DNA from: Chitinophaga sp. MM2321 | GTDB taxonomy: Bacteria; Bacteroidota; Bacteroidia; Chitinophagales; Chitinophagaceae | Assembly: GCF_964033635.1 (NCBI RefSeq) | Contig: NZ_OZ035533.1 | Span: 992,001 to 1,056,000 of the forward strand | Length of the DNA: 64,000 nt | Direction: 5' to 3' | Shown here: positions 26,472 through 34,602 of the stretch, one piece after another | Numbering within the stretch: the stretch's first letter is position 1 | How the letters are laid out: each line of letters starts with the position of its first letter | Program-made: the position numbers and the translations under genes | Notes under the pieces: generated by a model | Database searches by the model: none | What the model was told of the DNA's origin: nothing | The model's input: the letters and a program-made list of their open reading frames with translations, nothing else

Positions 26472-27644
26472 ATGAAAGAAGTATTTATAGTAGCCACGGC
26501 ACGTACCCCTATTGGTTCTTTCAATGGCGCCCTGGCGGGCGTTTCAGCAATAAAGCTGGGAGCCACCGTCATGAAAGCGGCACTGGAAAGGGCCGGTATC
26601 AGTGCAGACCAGGTGAATGAAGTATACATGGGCAATGTGATCAGCGCCAACCTGGGGCAGGCGCCCGCCAACCAGGCCAGCCTCGCAGCCGGTATCCCCA
26701 ACAACGTGCCGTGTACCACTGTCAATAAAGTATGCGCTTCCGGTATGAAAGCGATTATGTTGGGCGCGCAGAGCATTCTGCTGGGTGATAACGACGTAGT
26801 AGTGGCTGGTGGCATGGAGAATATGAGCGCCGTTCCCTACTATCTGGATAAGGCCCGTACGGGCTATAAACTGGGTCACGGTAATATCATTGATGGTATC
26901 ATCCGGGATGGCCTCTGGGACCCCTACAAGGACTTCCATATGGGCAATGCCGCGGAGCTATGCGCTACCGGGTATCATATCACCCGTGAAGAGCAGGACG
27001 CCTATGCTATTGAAAGCTACAAGCGTGCCGCCGCCGCCTGGGAAAAAGGATATTACAAAAATGAAGTCGTACCCGTGGAAGTTCCCGGCAAACAGGTAGT
27101 AACGGTATCAGAAGATGAAGATTATAAAAAAGTGATCTTCGAAAAAGTACCTTCCCTGAAGCCTACTTTCCAGAAAGACGGTACCATTACTGCTGCCAAC
27201 GCGTCCAATATCAATGACGGAGCCGCAGCGGTAGTACTGGTGAGCGGTGAAAAGCTGAAAGCACTGGGATTAAAGCCGCTGGCTAAGATCATCAGTTTTG
27301 CGGATGCTTCCCAGGCACCGGAATGGTTTACCACTACACCCGTGAAAGCAATCGATAAGGCACTTACAAAAGCTAACCTGCAAATCACCGATATGGATTT
27401 TGCTGAAGTAAACGAAGCATTTTCCTGTGTACCTATCGCCAATGCGAGAGACCTGGGTCTTTCCCTCGATAAGGTAAATGTCTGGGGTGGAGCAGTAGCC
27501 ATGGGGCATCCCATTGGTTGCAGCGGCGCCAGGATCGTTGTCACCCTGAATGCGATCCTTCACCAGCAAAACGCCCGCTACGGCGTAGCCGGCATCTGTA
27601 ATGGCGGCGGTGGCGCCAGCGCGATCATCATAGAAAGGATGTAG
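26472..27644 (+). CDS. Acetyl-CoA C-acetyltransferase (thiolase)
   Basis: A 390-residue thiolase. The acyl-accepting Cys is in VNKVCASGMKA (about residue 88), the His in NEAFSCVPIANA-type context precedes GHPIGCSGARIV, and the second Cys lies near the C-terminus in GICNGGGGASA. The N-terminal EVFIVATARTPIGSFNGAL is typical of biosynthetic/degradative acetoacetyl-CoA thiolases (AtoB/PhaA group). Condenses or cleaves acetyl-CoA / acetoacetyl-CoA. Single gene. Its last codon and stop are part of the left arm of the second long hairpin. Confidence 0.95.
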   Translation: MKEVFIVATARTPIGSFNGALAGVSAIKLGATVMKAALERAGISADQVNEVYMGNVISANLGQAPANQASLAAGIPNNVPCTTVNKVCASGMKAIMLGAQSILLGDNDVVVAGGMENMSAVPYYLDKARTGYKLGHGNIIDGIIRDGLWDPYKDFHMGNAAELCATGYHITREEQDAYAIESYKRAAAAWEKGYYKNEVVPVEVPGKQVVTVSEDEDYKKVIFEKVPSLKPTFQKDGTITAANASNINDGAAAVVLVSGEKLKALGLKPLAKIISFADASQAPEWFTTTPVKAIDKALTKANLQITDMDFAEVNEAFSCVPIANARDLGLSLDKVNVWGGAVAMGHPIGCSGARIVVTLNAILHQQNARYGVAGICNGGGGASAIIIERM

Positions 27645-27775
27645 GGATTTAGGAATTTCTTGATTTTGAGATTTCGGGATTTTGTTTCTATGGCATATAT
27701 ACTTTTCTTCTGCAGATATGCCATAGAAACAAAATCCCGAAATCTCAAAATCAAGAAATTCCTAAATTCCTACAT
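27639..27775. repeat. Long octamer-built hairpin, locus B
   Basis: Arms 27639-27698 and 27716-27775 (60 bases each) differ at one position; loop 17 bases. Octamers in the arm are AGGGATTT (AGGAATTT in the opposite arm), AGGAATTT, CTTGATTT, TGAGATTT and CGGGATTT. The apex is different from the other loci. The left arm begins inside the thiolase gene, covering its final ATG codon and TAG stop. The right arm ends six bases before the convergent gene at 27782. Confidence 0.92.
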
Positions 27776-27781
27776 CATTGT

Positions 27782-28390
27782 TCACTTAATATGGATCACG
27801 GTATCTATTCTGTTCAGCCGGATCCTTACACTATCATTTCCCAGCTTATTCATTTTCAGGGTGTGTACCGGTTCCCGGGGGATCACCACTTCGGGTGTTA
27901 TCTTCTCAAAAAATAAATATTTATCTGTAATCAGGCTGTACATGGGGTAGGCAGACAGAATGCCACTGGTTTTTGCTTGCAGGGCATAGTCGTCATCAAT
28001 TTTATATCTGTGGAAGTCGCTGTCGAACAGGAAAGTGAACATGGCTACCAGTGTAATGGTGCGGAGAGGAGGGAGGAGCAGTCCTATCAGCAGCAGGAAG
28101 GGAAAGCCGAAGAAGAATAGCAGGTAGGCGTACCTGGCATCGTTGTCCGGTTTGGAAAGACCATAGAGCAGCATGCCCGTGCCGGCATAGAGAGAATAAA
28201 ATACCCTTTCTGTTTGCGTGCCTTTGAAGCCATAGTCGTTGAGCATCAGGAGGAAGCAAAGCACGGAAAATGCCAGGAAAGTAAGGTGGAGGTACCAGGT
28301 AAGGGTACGTAATACCGGCGCTTTCACTTTCTTGATTTTGAAGGAAAGGGCGGCCAGGAAGCAGATGGTGAGGATAGTAAAGGTGATCAT
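27782..28390 (-). CDS. Membrane protein of unknown function
   Basis: A 202-residue protein with about five hydrophobic segments in the first 125 residues: near 2-18, 30-50, 65-80, 88-107 (LLFFFGFPFLLLIGLLLPPL) and 109-120. A soluble C-terminal part of about 75 residues follows, ending in short strands (VVIPREPVHTLKMNKLGNDSVRIRLNRIDTVI). I recognise no family. Single gene facing hairpin B at its 3' end; 233 AT-rich bases upstream are shared with pdhB. Confidence 0.6.
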   Translation of the reverse strand: MITFTILTICFLAALSFKIKKVKAPVLRTLTWYLHLTFLAFSVLCFLLMLNDYGFKGTQTERVFYSLYAGTGMLLYGLSKPDNDARYAYLLFFFGFPFLLLIGLLLPPLRTITLVAMFTFLFDSDFHRYKIDDDYALQAKTSGILSAYPMYSLITDKYLFFEKITPEVVIPREPVHTLKMNKLGNDSVRIRLNRIDTVIHIK

Positions 28391-28539
28391 AGTAATAGGG
28401 AAATAGTCAGCAAGGCAATTAATTGTAAAATATAAATATATAATAATTTTGTAATTAATTGAGATCGGAGATCAAAAAATAAAAAAACGGGTATCTGACG
28501 GGAGTGCAGGGTGGATAATAATTATAATCGGGTGTTTAC

Positions 28540-28570
28540 TTTGCATTTTCACCAACAAACGATATTTTTG
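28540..28570 (+). promoter_or_regulatory. Consensus Bacteroidetes promoter of pdhB
   Basis: TTTG (28540-28543), a 19-base spacer and TATTTTTG (28563-28570) match the consensus fully. Predicted transcription start near 28577, with a leader of about 47 bases to the ATG at 28624. Confidence 0.75.
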
Positions 28571-28623
28571 CCCTGCCTTACGACAATCAGGCACTTAAAC
28601 TTTCAAACTTTATTAAGAATAGC

Positions 28624-29607
28624 ATGCGTCAGATAGCTTTCAGACAAGCCTTAAGAGAAGCCCTGCAGGAGGAATTTCGCCGTGATGAACGGGTATTCCT
28701 TATGGGGGAGGAAGTAGCCGAATATAATGGCGCTTATAAAGTGAGCCAGGGGATGCTGGATGAGTTTGGTCCAAAACGTGTTATTGACACGCCGATCGCA
28801 GAACTTGGATTTACTGCCATTGGGGTAGGTGCTGCTCAGAACGGCCTGCGTCCGGTAATTGAATTCATGACCTGGAACTTCGCTGTACTGGCGTTGGATC
28901 AGATCCTTAACACAGCTTCCAAAATGCTGGCCATGAGTGGCGGGCAGGTTGGTTGCCCGATCGTTTTCCGCGGACCAAACGGTTCTGCCGGACAGCTGGG
29001 TGCGCAGCACTCCACTGCTTTTGAAAGCTACTATGCCAATATTCCCGGCCTGAAAGTAGTATCTGTTTCTAATCCATATGATGCAAAAGGTTTGCTGAAA
29101 GCGGCTATCCGCGACGACGACCCGGTAGTTTTCATGGAAAGTGAAGTGATGTATGGCGATATGGGTGAAGTTCCTGAAGAGGAATATATCATCCCCATCG
29201 GCAAAGCAGATATCAAACGTGCAGGTAAGGATGTAACCATCGTTTCTTTCAACAAAATGATGAAAGTAGCGTTGGGTGCAGCTGAAGAGCTGGCCAAAGA
29301 AGGCATCGAAGCTGAAGTGATCGATCTTCGTACCATTCGTCCGCTGGATTGGTTCACTATCCTCGAATCCGTGAAAAAAACAAACCGCCTCGTAATCGTT
29401 GAAGAACAATGGCCTTTCGCCAGCATATCTTCTGAAATCGCTTACCGTATCCAGAAAGAAGGTTTCGACTATCTGGATGCTCCCGTGCGCCGTATCACTG
29501 CCATAGATGCACCTATGCATTATGCACCTAACCTGGTTAAAATGTACCTGCCCGATATCGAGCGTACGGTGAAACTGGTGAAGGAAGTAATGTATATGAA
29601 GAAATAA
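28624..29607 (+). CDS. pdhB: Pyruvate dehydrogenase E1 component, beta subunit
   Basis: A 327-residue transketolase-like E1 beta subunit. Motifs: [35 protein letters not shown] with the ThDP-activating Glu in [45 protein letters not shown] and the C-terminal transketolase-C domain ([31 protein letters not shown]). It pairs with an E1 alpha subunit not in this window to decarboxylate pyruvate. A branched-chain 2-oxoacid specificity cannot be excluded from sequence alone. Ends at hairpin C. Confidence 0.93.
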   Translation: MRQIAFRQALREALQEEFRRDERVFLMGEEVAEYNGAYKVSQGMLDEFGPKRVIDTPIAELGFTAIGVGAAQNGLRPVIEFMTWNFAVLALDQILNTASKMLAMSGGQVGCPIVFRGPNGSAGQLGAQHSTAFESYYANIPGLKVVSVSNPYDAKGLLKAAIRDDDPVVFMESEVMYGDMGEVPEEEYIIPIGKADIKRAGKDVTIVSFNKMMKVALGAAEELAKEGIEAEVIDLRTIRPLDWFTILESVKKTNRLVIVEEQWPFASISSEIAYRIQKEGFDYLDAPVRRITAIDAPMHYAPNLVKMYLPDIERTVKLVKEVMYMKK

Positions 29608-29608
29608 T

Positions 29609-29729
29609 AAAAATTTAGGGATTTCTTGATTTACGAATTTAGGAATTTAGAATGCAGCGAAGATTTTACGTAGACCTTCGCTGCATTCTAAATTCCTAAA
29701 TTCGTAAATCAAGAAATCCCTAAATTTTT
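29609..29729. repeat. Long octamer-built hairpin, locus C
   Basis: Arms 29609-29662 and 29676-29729 (54 bases) are perfectly complementary with a 13-base loop. Octamers in the arm are AGGGATTT, CTTGATTT, ACGAATTT and AGGAATTT; the apical word is AATGCAGCGAAG. It begins just after the pdhB stop (29607) and ends four bases before the convergent cysM stop (29733), a bidirectional terminator position. Confidence 0.95.
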
Positions 29730-29732
29730 CTC

Positions 29733-30617
29733 CTATTTCTGAAAAAGATCACTCGAAAGATACCGGTCTCCCCGGTCGCAGATAATACTAACAATCACGC
29801 CACTACGTAATTCTGCTGATATCCTTACCGCCGCTGCTATAGCACCACCACTGCTCATTCCACAAAAAATAGCTTCTTCTTTTGCGAGGCGTTTGGTCAT
29901 TGTTCTGGCTTCTTCTTCTGTAATATCCATCGTACGGTCTATCCGTGATTTGTCGAATATTTTAGGGAGATATGCCTCCGGCCACTTGCGGATCCCGGGA
30001 ATTTTAGCGCCGTCTGTAGGCTGACAACCGACTATCTGTACGGCGGGGTTTTGTTCTTTCAGGTACCGGGATACACCCATAATGGTGCCTGTAGTTCCCA
30101 TAGCACTTACAAAATGCGTCACTTTACCTGCCGTATCCTTCCATATTTCAGGACCGGTGGTTTTGTAGTGCATACCTGAATTATCCGGGTTGGCAAACTG
30201 GTTCAGCATAAAGTAACCGCCTTTGGCTATCTGCTCATTGGCATAGTCAATAGAACCTTCCATGGACCGCTCTTTAGGGGTCAGTATTACTTTGGCGCCA
30301 TAGGCTTCCATCGTAAGTACCCGCTCCTGCGTGGCGTCTGCCGGCATCACCAGCTCAATCTCAATACCAAAGATGTTGGCAATCATCGCCAGCGCAATAC
30401 CTGTATTACCACTGGTTGCTTCAATCAGCTTGATGCCCGGCTTGATTTCGCCCCGGTCCAGCGCACCTTTGATCATACCATAAGCAGCCCTGTCTTTCAC
30501 ACTCCCTCCGGGGTTCGTCCCTTCCAGCTTGGCATAAATTGTTACATCCGGGTTTACGGACACATTTTTTAATTCCACCATCGGCGTATTACCGACGAGA
30601 TCCAGAATAGAAGCCAT
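29733..30617 (-). CDS. cysM: Cysteine synthase (CysM-like)
   Basis: A 294-residue PLP-dependent O-acetylserine sulfhydrylase of the CysM type. PLP-lysine in GGSVKDRAA (about residue 41), substrate loop ATSGNTG (about 69-75), phosphate loop AMGTTGTIMGV and the C-terminal EEAIFCGMSSGGAI with the pyridine-nitrogen Ser. Joins O-acetylserine with sulfide or thiosulfate to give cysteine. It follows the serine acetyltransferase gene by 30 bases on the same strand, giving the two-step cysteine operon. Length is close to CysM rather than the longer CysK. Confidence 0.93.
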   Translation of the reverse strand: MASILDLVGNTPMVELKNVSVNPDVTIYAKLEGTNPGGSVKDRAAYGMIKGALDRGEIKPGIKLIEATSGNTGIALAMIANIFGIEIELVMPADATQERVLTMEAYGAKVILTPKERSMEGSIDYANEQIAKGGYFMLNQFANPDNSGMHYKTTGPEIWKDTAGKVTHFVSAMGTTGTIMGVSRYLKEQNPAVQIVGCQPTDGAKIPGIRKWPEAYLPKIFDKSRIDRTMDITEEEARTMTKRLAKEEAIFCGMSSGGAIAAAVRISAELRSGVIVSIICDRGDRYLSSDLFQK

Positions 30618-30647
30618 TATAAATGTTTTTTAGAATTGGATTACCTT

Positions 30648-31460
30648 TTATTCCTGGTTGGTTTCAGAGAACTTGTGTTCTGCTTTGTAGTAGATCCTCG
30701 AAAAAGGTTCTACACTTCTGATCAACCATACATTTCCACCAATTACGCTGTGGTGACCTATTATAGTGTCGCCGCCCAGGATGGTGGCGCCGGCATAGAT
30801 AACTACATGTTCTTCGATAGTGGGATGCCGCTTGCTGCGCGCCATGCTTTTTTCGATACTGAGCGCCCCCAGTGTTACGCCCTGGTACAGCTTTACGTGT
30901 GGCCCGATGACAGATGTTTCACCGATCACAATACCGGTACCATGGTCTATACAGAACCACGGCGCTATCACAGCACCGGGATGTATATCTATACCGGTAC
31001 GGGCGTGCGCCAGTTCCGTGATCATCCTGGGCAGCAAGGGGATCTTCAGTTCACAAAGGGCATGGGCCATCCGGTAAAATGCAATCGCATAAAACCCGGG
31101 ATAGGCGCGGATCACCTCATACAAACAGGTGGCCGCAGGATCTCCCTGGAAAATAGCTTCCGCATCTTTCGTTAACTCATCATATATCACTGGTACTTTG
31201 TTCATGAAAGTGCGGCTGATGATTTCCGCGCTGGCGGGTAACTGATGCTGCATGGGTTGCAACAATAATTCCAGCTGTATTTCCAGCTGCCGCCCGTATT
31301 GCTCCAGCAGTACAGGGTCGGCCATCACCTGGCCGGTATGTTCAGGGAATAACCAATTAATCAGGTTGTTGGCAAAATCACTTACTGCAACCGTGGCAGG
31401 ATAAGCATTTGCTGCCGCCAATTGGTGTCTCCGCTTCAGTTCTTCGAAAAAATCGCTCAT
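30648..31460 (-). CDS. cysE: Serine O-acetyltransferase
   Basis: A 270-residue serine acetyltransferase: an alpha-helical N-terminal half (to about residue 145) and a left-handed beta-helix of hexapeptide repeats (GIDIHPGAVIAPWFCIDHGTGIVIGETSVIGPHVKLYQGVTLGAL). Catalytic His in CIDHGTG with the preceding acidic residue. The usual insertion after TLGAL is followed by RHPTIEEHVVIYAGATILGG. Makes O-acetylserine for the cysM product of the same operon. The C-terminal tail usually involved in CysK binding and feedback is basic/acidic mixed and diverged. Confidence 0.93.
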   Translation of the reverse strand: MSDFFEELKRRHQLAAANAYPATVAVSDFANNLINWLFPEHTGQVMADPVLLEQYGRQLEIQLELLLQPMQHQLPASAEIISRTFMNKVPVIYDELTKDAEAIFQGDPAATCLYEVIRAYPGFYAIAFYRMAHALCELKIPLLPRMITELAHARTGIDIHPGAVIAPWFCIDHGTGIVIGETSVIGPHVKLYQGVTLGALSIEKSMARSKRHPTIEEHVVIYAGATILGGDTIIGHHSVIGGNVWLIRSVEPFSRIYYKAEHKFSETNQE

Positions 31461-31548
31461 ATGCGGATAGAATTACAGATACGAATTCATTTGTTTACGG
31501 AAAAAATAGACATACATCCGGTAAAGTTAGTGGACTATATCTTCATTT

Positions 31549-31652
31549 TCGAATTTTTTGATTTTCGGATTTTGTTATTTTACCGGAGATAGTATAATAA
31601 TGTATAATATCAAACCATCAAAATGGTAAAGTCTTAAAATCCGAAAATTCGA
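31549..31652. repeat. Decayed octamer hairpin, locus E
   Basis: Left arm about 31549-31584 and right arm about 31625-31652. The left arm reads octamers TCGAATTT, TTTGATTT, TCGGATTT, TGTTATTT and then TACC. The right arm, reverse-complemented, has TCGAATTT and TCGGATTT joined directly, so one 8-base module is missing, and the apex no longer pairs well. It lies between divergent genes (cysE start 31460, regulator start 31714). TAATTTTG at 31655-31662, a -7-like box, abuts its right arm. Confidence 0.65.
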
Positions 31653-31713
31653 TTTAATTTTGGCGCTGTTAATTACGGGACTATACCAGTAATGCTAAAT
31701 CTCAAATCTGACT

Positions 31714-32898
31714 ATGGCTAACATTTTAATAATAGACGATGAAAAAAGCATCCGCAAAACGCTGACGGAAATATTGAGCTATGAAGGATATAAAGTAGAC
31801 GAGGCTGCGGACGGGTTAGAAGGATTTAAAATGTTCCAGGCAAAACAATATGATGCCGTACTATGCGATATCAAAATGCCTAAAATGGATGGATTGGAAT
31901 TCCTGGAGAAAGCCAGGGAAGTGAATCCTGATATACCCATTGTCATGGTTTCCGGCCACGGAAATATTGATACTGCCGTTGACGCCGTGAAAAAAGGCGC
32001 CTACGACTATATCTCCAAACCACCGGACCTGAACCGCCTGCTCATTACCCTGCGCAATGCAATGGATAAAACCACGCTGGTAACAGAAACCAAAACTTTA
32101 CGCCGCAAGGTGAATAAAGTACCGGATATGATCGGTTCATCCGCGCCTATCCTCAAAATTAAAGAGACAATTGAAAAAGTGGCTCCCACAGACGCCCGCG
32201 TACTGATTACCGGCGACAACGGGGTAGGAAAGGAACTGGTAGCCCGCTGGCTGCATGAACGCAGCAACCGCGCCGCCGGTCCTATGGTGGAAGTGAACTG
32301 CGCGGCCATTCCAAGTGAATTGATAGAAAGCGAATTGTTTGGCCACGAAAAAGGGTCCTTTACCTCTGCTGTAAAGCAACGCATCGGTAAGTTTGAACAA
32401 GCTACCGGCGGTACCCTTTTCCTCGACGAAATAGGTGATATGAGCCTCAGCGCGCAGGCTAAAGTACTGCGTGCATTACAGGAAGGTAAGATCACCCGTG
32501 TAGGCGGCGATAAGGAAATAAGTGTGGATGTACGGGTAGTAGCAGCTACCAATAAGGACCTGCTCCATGAAGTAGAGGAAAAAAACTTCCGGCTGGATCT
32601 CTACCACCGGTTGAGCGTTATCCTCATTCATGTAGCCTCCCTGAATGACCGCCGGGACGACGTGCCCCTGCTGGTAGATAATTTCCTGGACACCGTTTGC
32701 AACGAATATGGAATTGCCCGCAAGGCAATAGACAAAGATGCCATGAAGGCATTGCAAAACCATAACTGGTCCGGTAATATCCGCGAACTGCGCAATGTGG
32801 TGGAAAGACTGGTGATCCTCTCCGGCAAAACCATCAGCACAGAAGATGTGGATGATTTCGTAGTACCAAACCGCGACAAGAAAAAAATCAGTTCCTGA
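31714..32898 (+). CDS. Sigma-54 activator-type response regulator without HTH
   Basis: A 394-residue NtrC-like protein: receiver domain (1-120; DDEKS, phospho-acceptor Asp52 in VLCDIKMPK, VSGHGNIDTAV, YDYISKPPD) and an AAA+ domain (about 140-375; Walker A GDNGVGKE, Walker B GGTLFLDEIGDM, sensor VVAATNKDL, arginine-finger region FRLDLYHRLSVILIH). The sigma-54 contact loop reads GSFTSA (214-219) instead of GAFTGA. The chain ends about 20 residues after the AAA+ domain, so the usual Fis-type DNA-binding helix is absent. It probably activates sigma-54 promoters from solution or has another role. No kinase is adjacent. Confidence 0.9.
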   Translation: MANILIIDDEKSIRKTLTEILSYEGYKVDEAADGLEGFKMFQAKQYDAVLCDIKMPKMDGLEFLEKAREVNPDIPIVMVSGHGNIDTAVDAVKKGAYDYISKPPDLNRLLITLRNAMDKTTLVTETKTLRRKVNKVPDMIGSSAPILKIKETIEKVAPTDARVLITGDNGVGKELVARWLHERSNRAAGPMVEVNCAAIPSELIESELFGHEKGSFTSAVKQRIGKFEQATGGTLFLDEIGDMSLSAQAKVLRALQEGKITRVGGDKEISVDVRVVAATNKDLLHEVEEKNFRLDLYHRLSVILIHVASLNDRRDDVPLLVDNFLDTVCNEYGIARKAIDKDAMKALQNHNWSGNIRELRNVVERLVILSGKTISTEDVDDFVVPNRDKKKISS

Positions 32899-32903
32899 GT
32901 ATC

Positions 32904-33551
32904 ATGTCCAGACACCTGTATCTTATCAGCGGATTAGGTGCGGATGAGCGCATCTTTAATAACCTGTGCTACCCGCCCGGCTATGAGGTACATTTTCTGC
33001 CCTGGATAGCTCCTTTGGAGAACGAGCCTATCAGTAGTTATGCCGCCCGTATGGCGCAGGGCATAACTGCTGATGGACCGGTTTCCCTGATAGGTGTGTC
33101 CTTTGGCGGTATTATGAGCCTGGAAATAGCCCGGCAGATACCCGTGGAGAAAAATATCCTGCTCTCCAGCATTAAAACTACCGCAGAGAAGCCACCATAT
33201 TACAACTGGGTGAGAAAACTGGGACTGCAACATCTTCCTGACAGTATCCTTTACCGGCAAAGGGATATTATTGTCAAAAAATTTCTGAATATAGAAACCG
33301 AAGCAGAGAAAAAGCTGGTGTCGGAATATCTCGCGAAGCGGGACTATCATTACCTGCGTTGGGCTGTAAATACCGTTTTACACTGGGAAAATGATTTCAT
33401 TCCCGAAGGGCTGGTGCATATTCATGGCGCCAAAGACATGCCTTTTCCCATCAAATTTGTAAAACCTACCCATGTCATCCCTGACGGCGGCCACTTTATG
33501 GTATTAAACCGGGCCAGGGAAATCAATGCCATATTGGAAGCCAATCTTTAA
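32904..33551 (+). CDS. Small alpha/beta hydrolase-like protein
   Basis: A 215-residue protein of the alpha/beta hydrolase type: YLISGLGADERIFNNL (residues 5-20, oxyanion strand), nucleophile region LIGVSFGGIMSLEIA (GVSFGG, Ser about residue 68), and C-terminal HIHGAKDMPFPIKF ... PDGGHFMVLNRA with the likely acid and His. It starts six bases after the sigma-54 activator stop, so it is probably cotranscribed with it. Substrate unknown. Its stop overlaps the convergent MerR gene by four bases. Confidence 0.8.
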   Translation: MSRHLYLISGLGADERIFNNLCYPPGYEVHFLPWIAPLENEPISSYAARMAQGITADGPVSLIGVSFGGIMSLEIARQIPVEKNILLSSIKTTAEKPPYYNWVRKLGLQHLPDSILYRQRDIIVKKFLNIETEAEKKLVSEYLAKRDYHYLRWAVNTVLHWENDFIPEGLVHIHGAKDMPFPIKFVKPTHVIPDGGHFMVLNRAREINAILEANL

Positions 33552-34426
33552 AGCATCCTTTCCAGTTCCTTTAATGAATGCATGATCCGCATATTGGCGG
33601 GTAATGACATGCTGATATGCTTTGTTTGCGGACCAGACAGGAGGATATTGATATGCGGATACATGTTGCCCAGCTTTTCTGCAAAGCTGTTCATCGCTTT
33701 GCGGGTCATGTTGGTGAGCATATGTGTGTAAATATGTGTCACTTTTTTGGCTGCCACAAAGGGTTTCAGGTCGCTCAATGGTATGTTGGCACCAAAGTTC
33801 GTGACTATTTTACGGTGCTTTTTTAAGAGGTAATGCACATACAACAGGGGGATTTCGTGAAATTCTCCTTCGGGCAGGAACAGCAGAAAGTGATCATCTG
33901 CCTGATCATTCATTTCCTGGCTATCAATTGCCACCAGTATTTTAGTGCGGATAATCTGGGAAGAGAAATGTTCCTGTGCAGGGGTAACACTGCCTGTAAG
34001 CCACAATATGCCTACTTTTTCAAGATAGGGATAAATGGCGTGGGTGATACTTTTTTCAAAGCCGGCCAGTTGTACCAACTGCTGGAAAATGATCTCAAAA
34101 CGAAGCTGGTCATAGTCCAGCGTGGCTTCAATCAGCTCGTTTATGTACAGTTCATACTGGTTGTCGCCGGCAGCTATTTCTACGGACAACTTATTCTGTT
34201 GTGCTTCAGATAAGGCGGCAATACGGGAAATCTTCATCCCGTGGTGGTACAGGTAGGCAATACGTAATAAGCCCTTCAGGTCTTTGTTATCATATACACG
34301 GTGGTTGGTATCCTTCCTTTTGGGAGGAAGCAGCTGATACCGTTGTTCCCAGATGCGTATCGTGTGCGCTTTTATACCGGTAAAGTGCTCAATATCCTTT
34401 ATAGTAAAAGAGTTTATTCCAGGCAT
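33548..34426 (-). CDS. MerR regulator with B12-binding (CarH/LitR-like) domain
   Basis: A 292-residue regulator: MerR helix-turn-helix (residues about 5-75; FTIKDIEHFTGIKAHTIRIWEQRYQLL), a helical bundle (about 90-165) and a Rossmann-type cobalamin domain (about 175-290). Residues important in CarH photoreceptors have counterparts: Trp142, Glu152 and His153 in GILWLTGSVTPAQEHFSS, and His190 in LPEGEFHEIPLL at the lower-axial-ligand position (HxxG has become HEIP). It may sense light through adenosylcobalamin. Carotenoid genes, the usual neighbours, are absent here. Single gene, overlapping the hydrolase at its 3' end. Confidence 0.85.
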   Translation of the reverse strand: MPGINSFTIKDIEHFTGIKAHTIRIWEQRYQLLPPKRKDTNHRVYDNKDLKGLLRIAYLYHHGMKISRIAALSEAQQNKLSVEIAAGDNQYELYINELIEATLDYDQLRFEIIFQQLVQLAGFEKSITHAIYPYLEKVGILWLTGSVTPAQEHFSSQIIRTKILVAIDSQEMNDQADDHFLLFLPEGEFHEIPLLYVHYLLKKHRKIVTNFGANIPLSDLKPFVAAKKVTHIYTHMLTNMTRKAMNSFAEKLGNMYPHINILLSGPQTKHISMSLPANMRIMHSLKELERML

Positions 34427-34564
34427 AGATATCCAACAAATTTTTGCATTTTAAAGTTCGATTTAACAAATTAATATAAAAGATAATGAGTAAAAAGAAA
34501 AGATCTTTAAGCAACTTTTAAGAAAACTTTTACAAGGAAAAGCTACGGGCTGCCAACAGAATAT

Positions 34565-34572
34565 TATATTTG
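34565..34572 (+). promoter_or_regulatory. Candidate lepB -7 box
   Basis: TATATTTG fits TAnnTTTG, 31 bases before the lepB ATG. No -33 box is recognised. Confidence 0.45.
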
Positions 34573-34602
34573 CCTTTTTAAGCATCTAATAAGCGCACTT
34601 GA

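Noticed and set aside
28651..29520. A 289-codon minus-strand open frame opposite pdhB.
   Set aside because: pdhB is certain on the other strand, has its own consensus promoter, and the antisense product is His/Phe-rich without domains.
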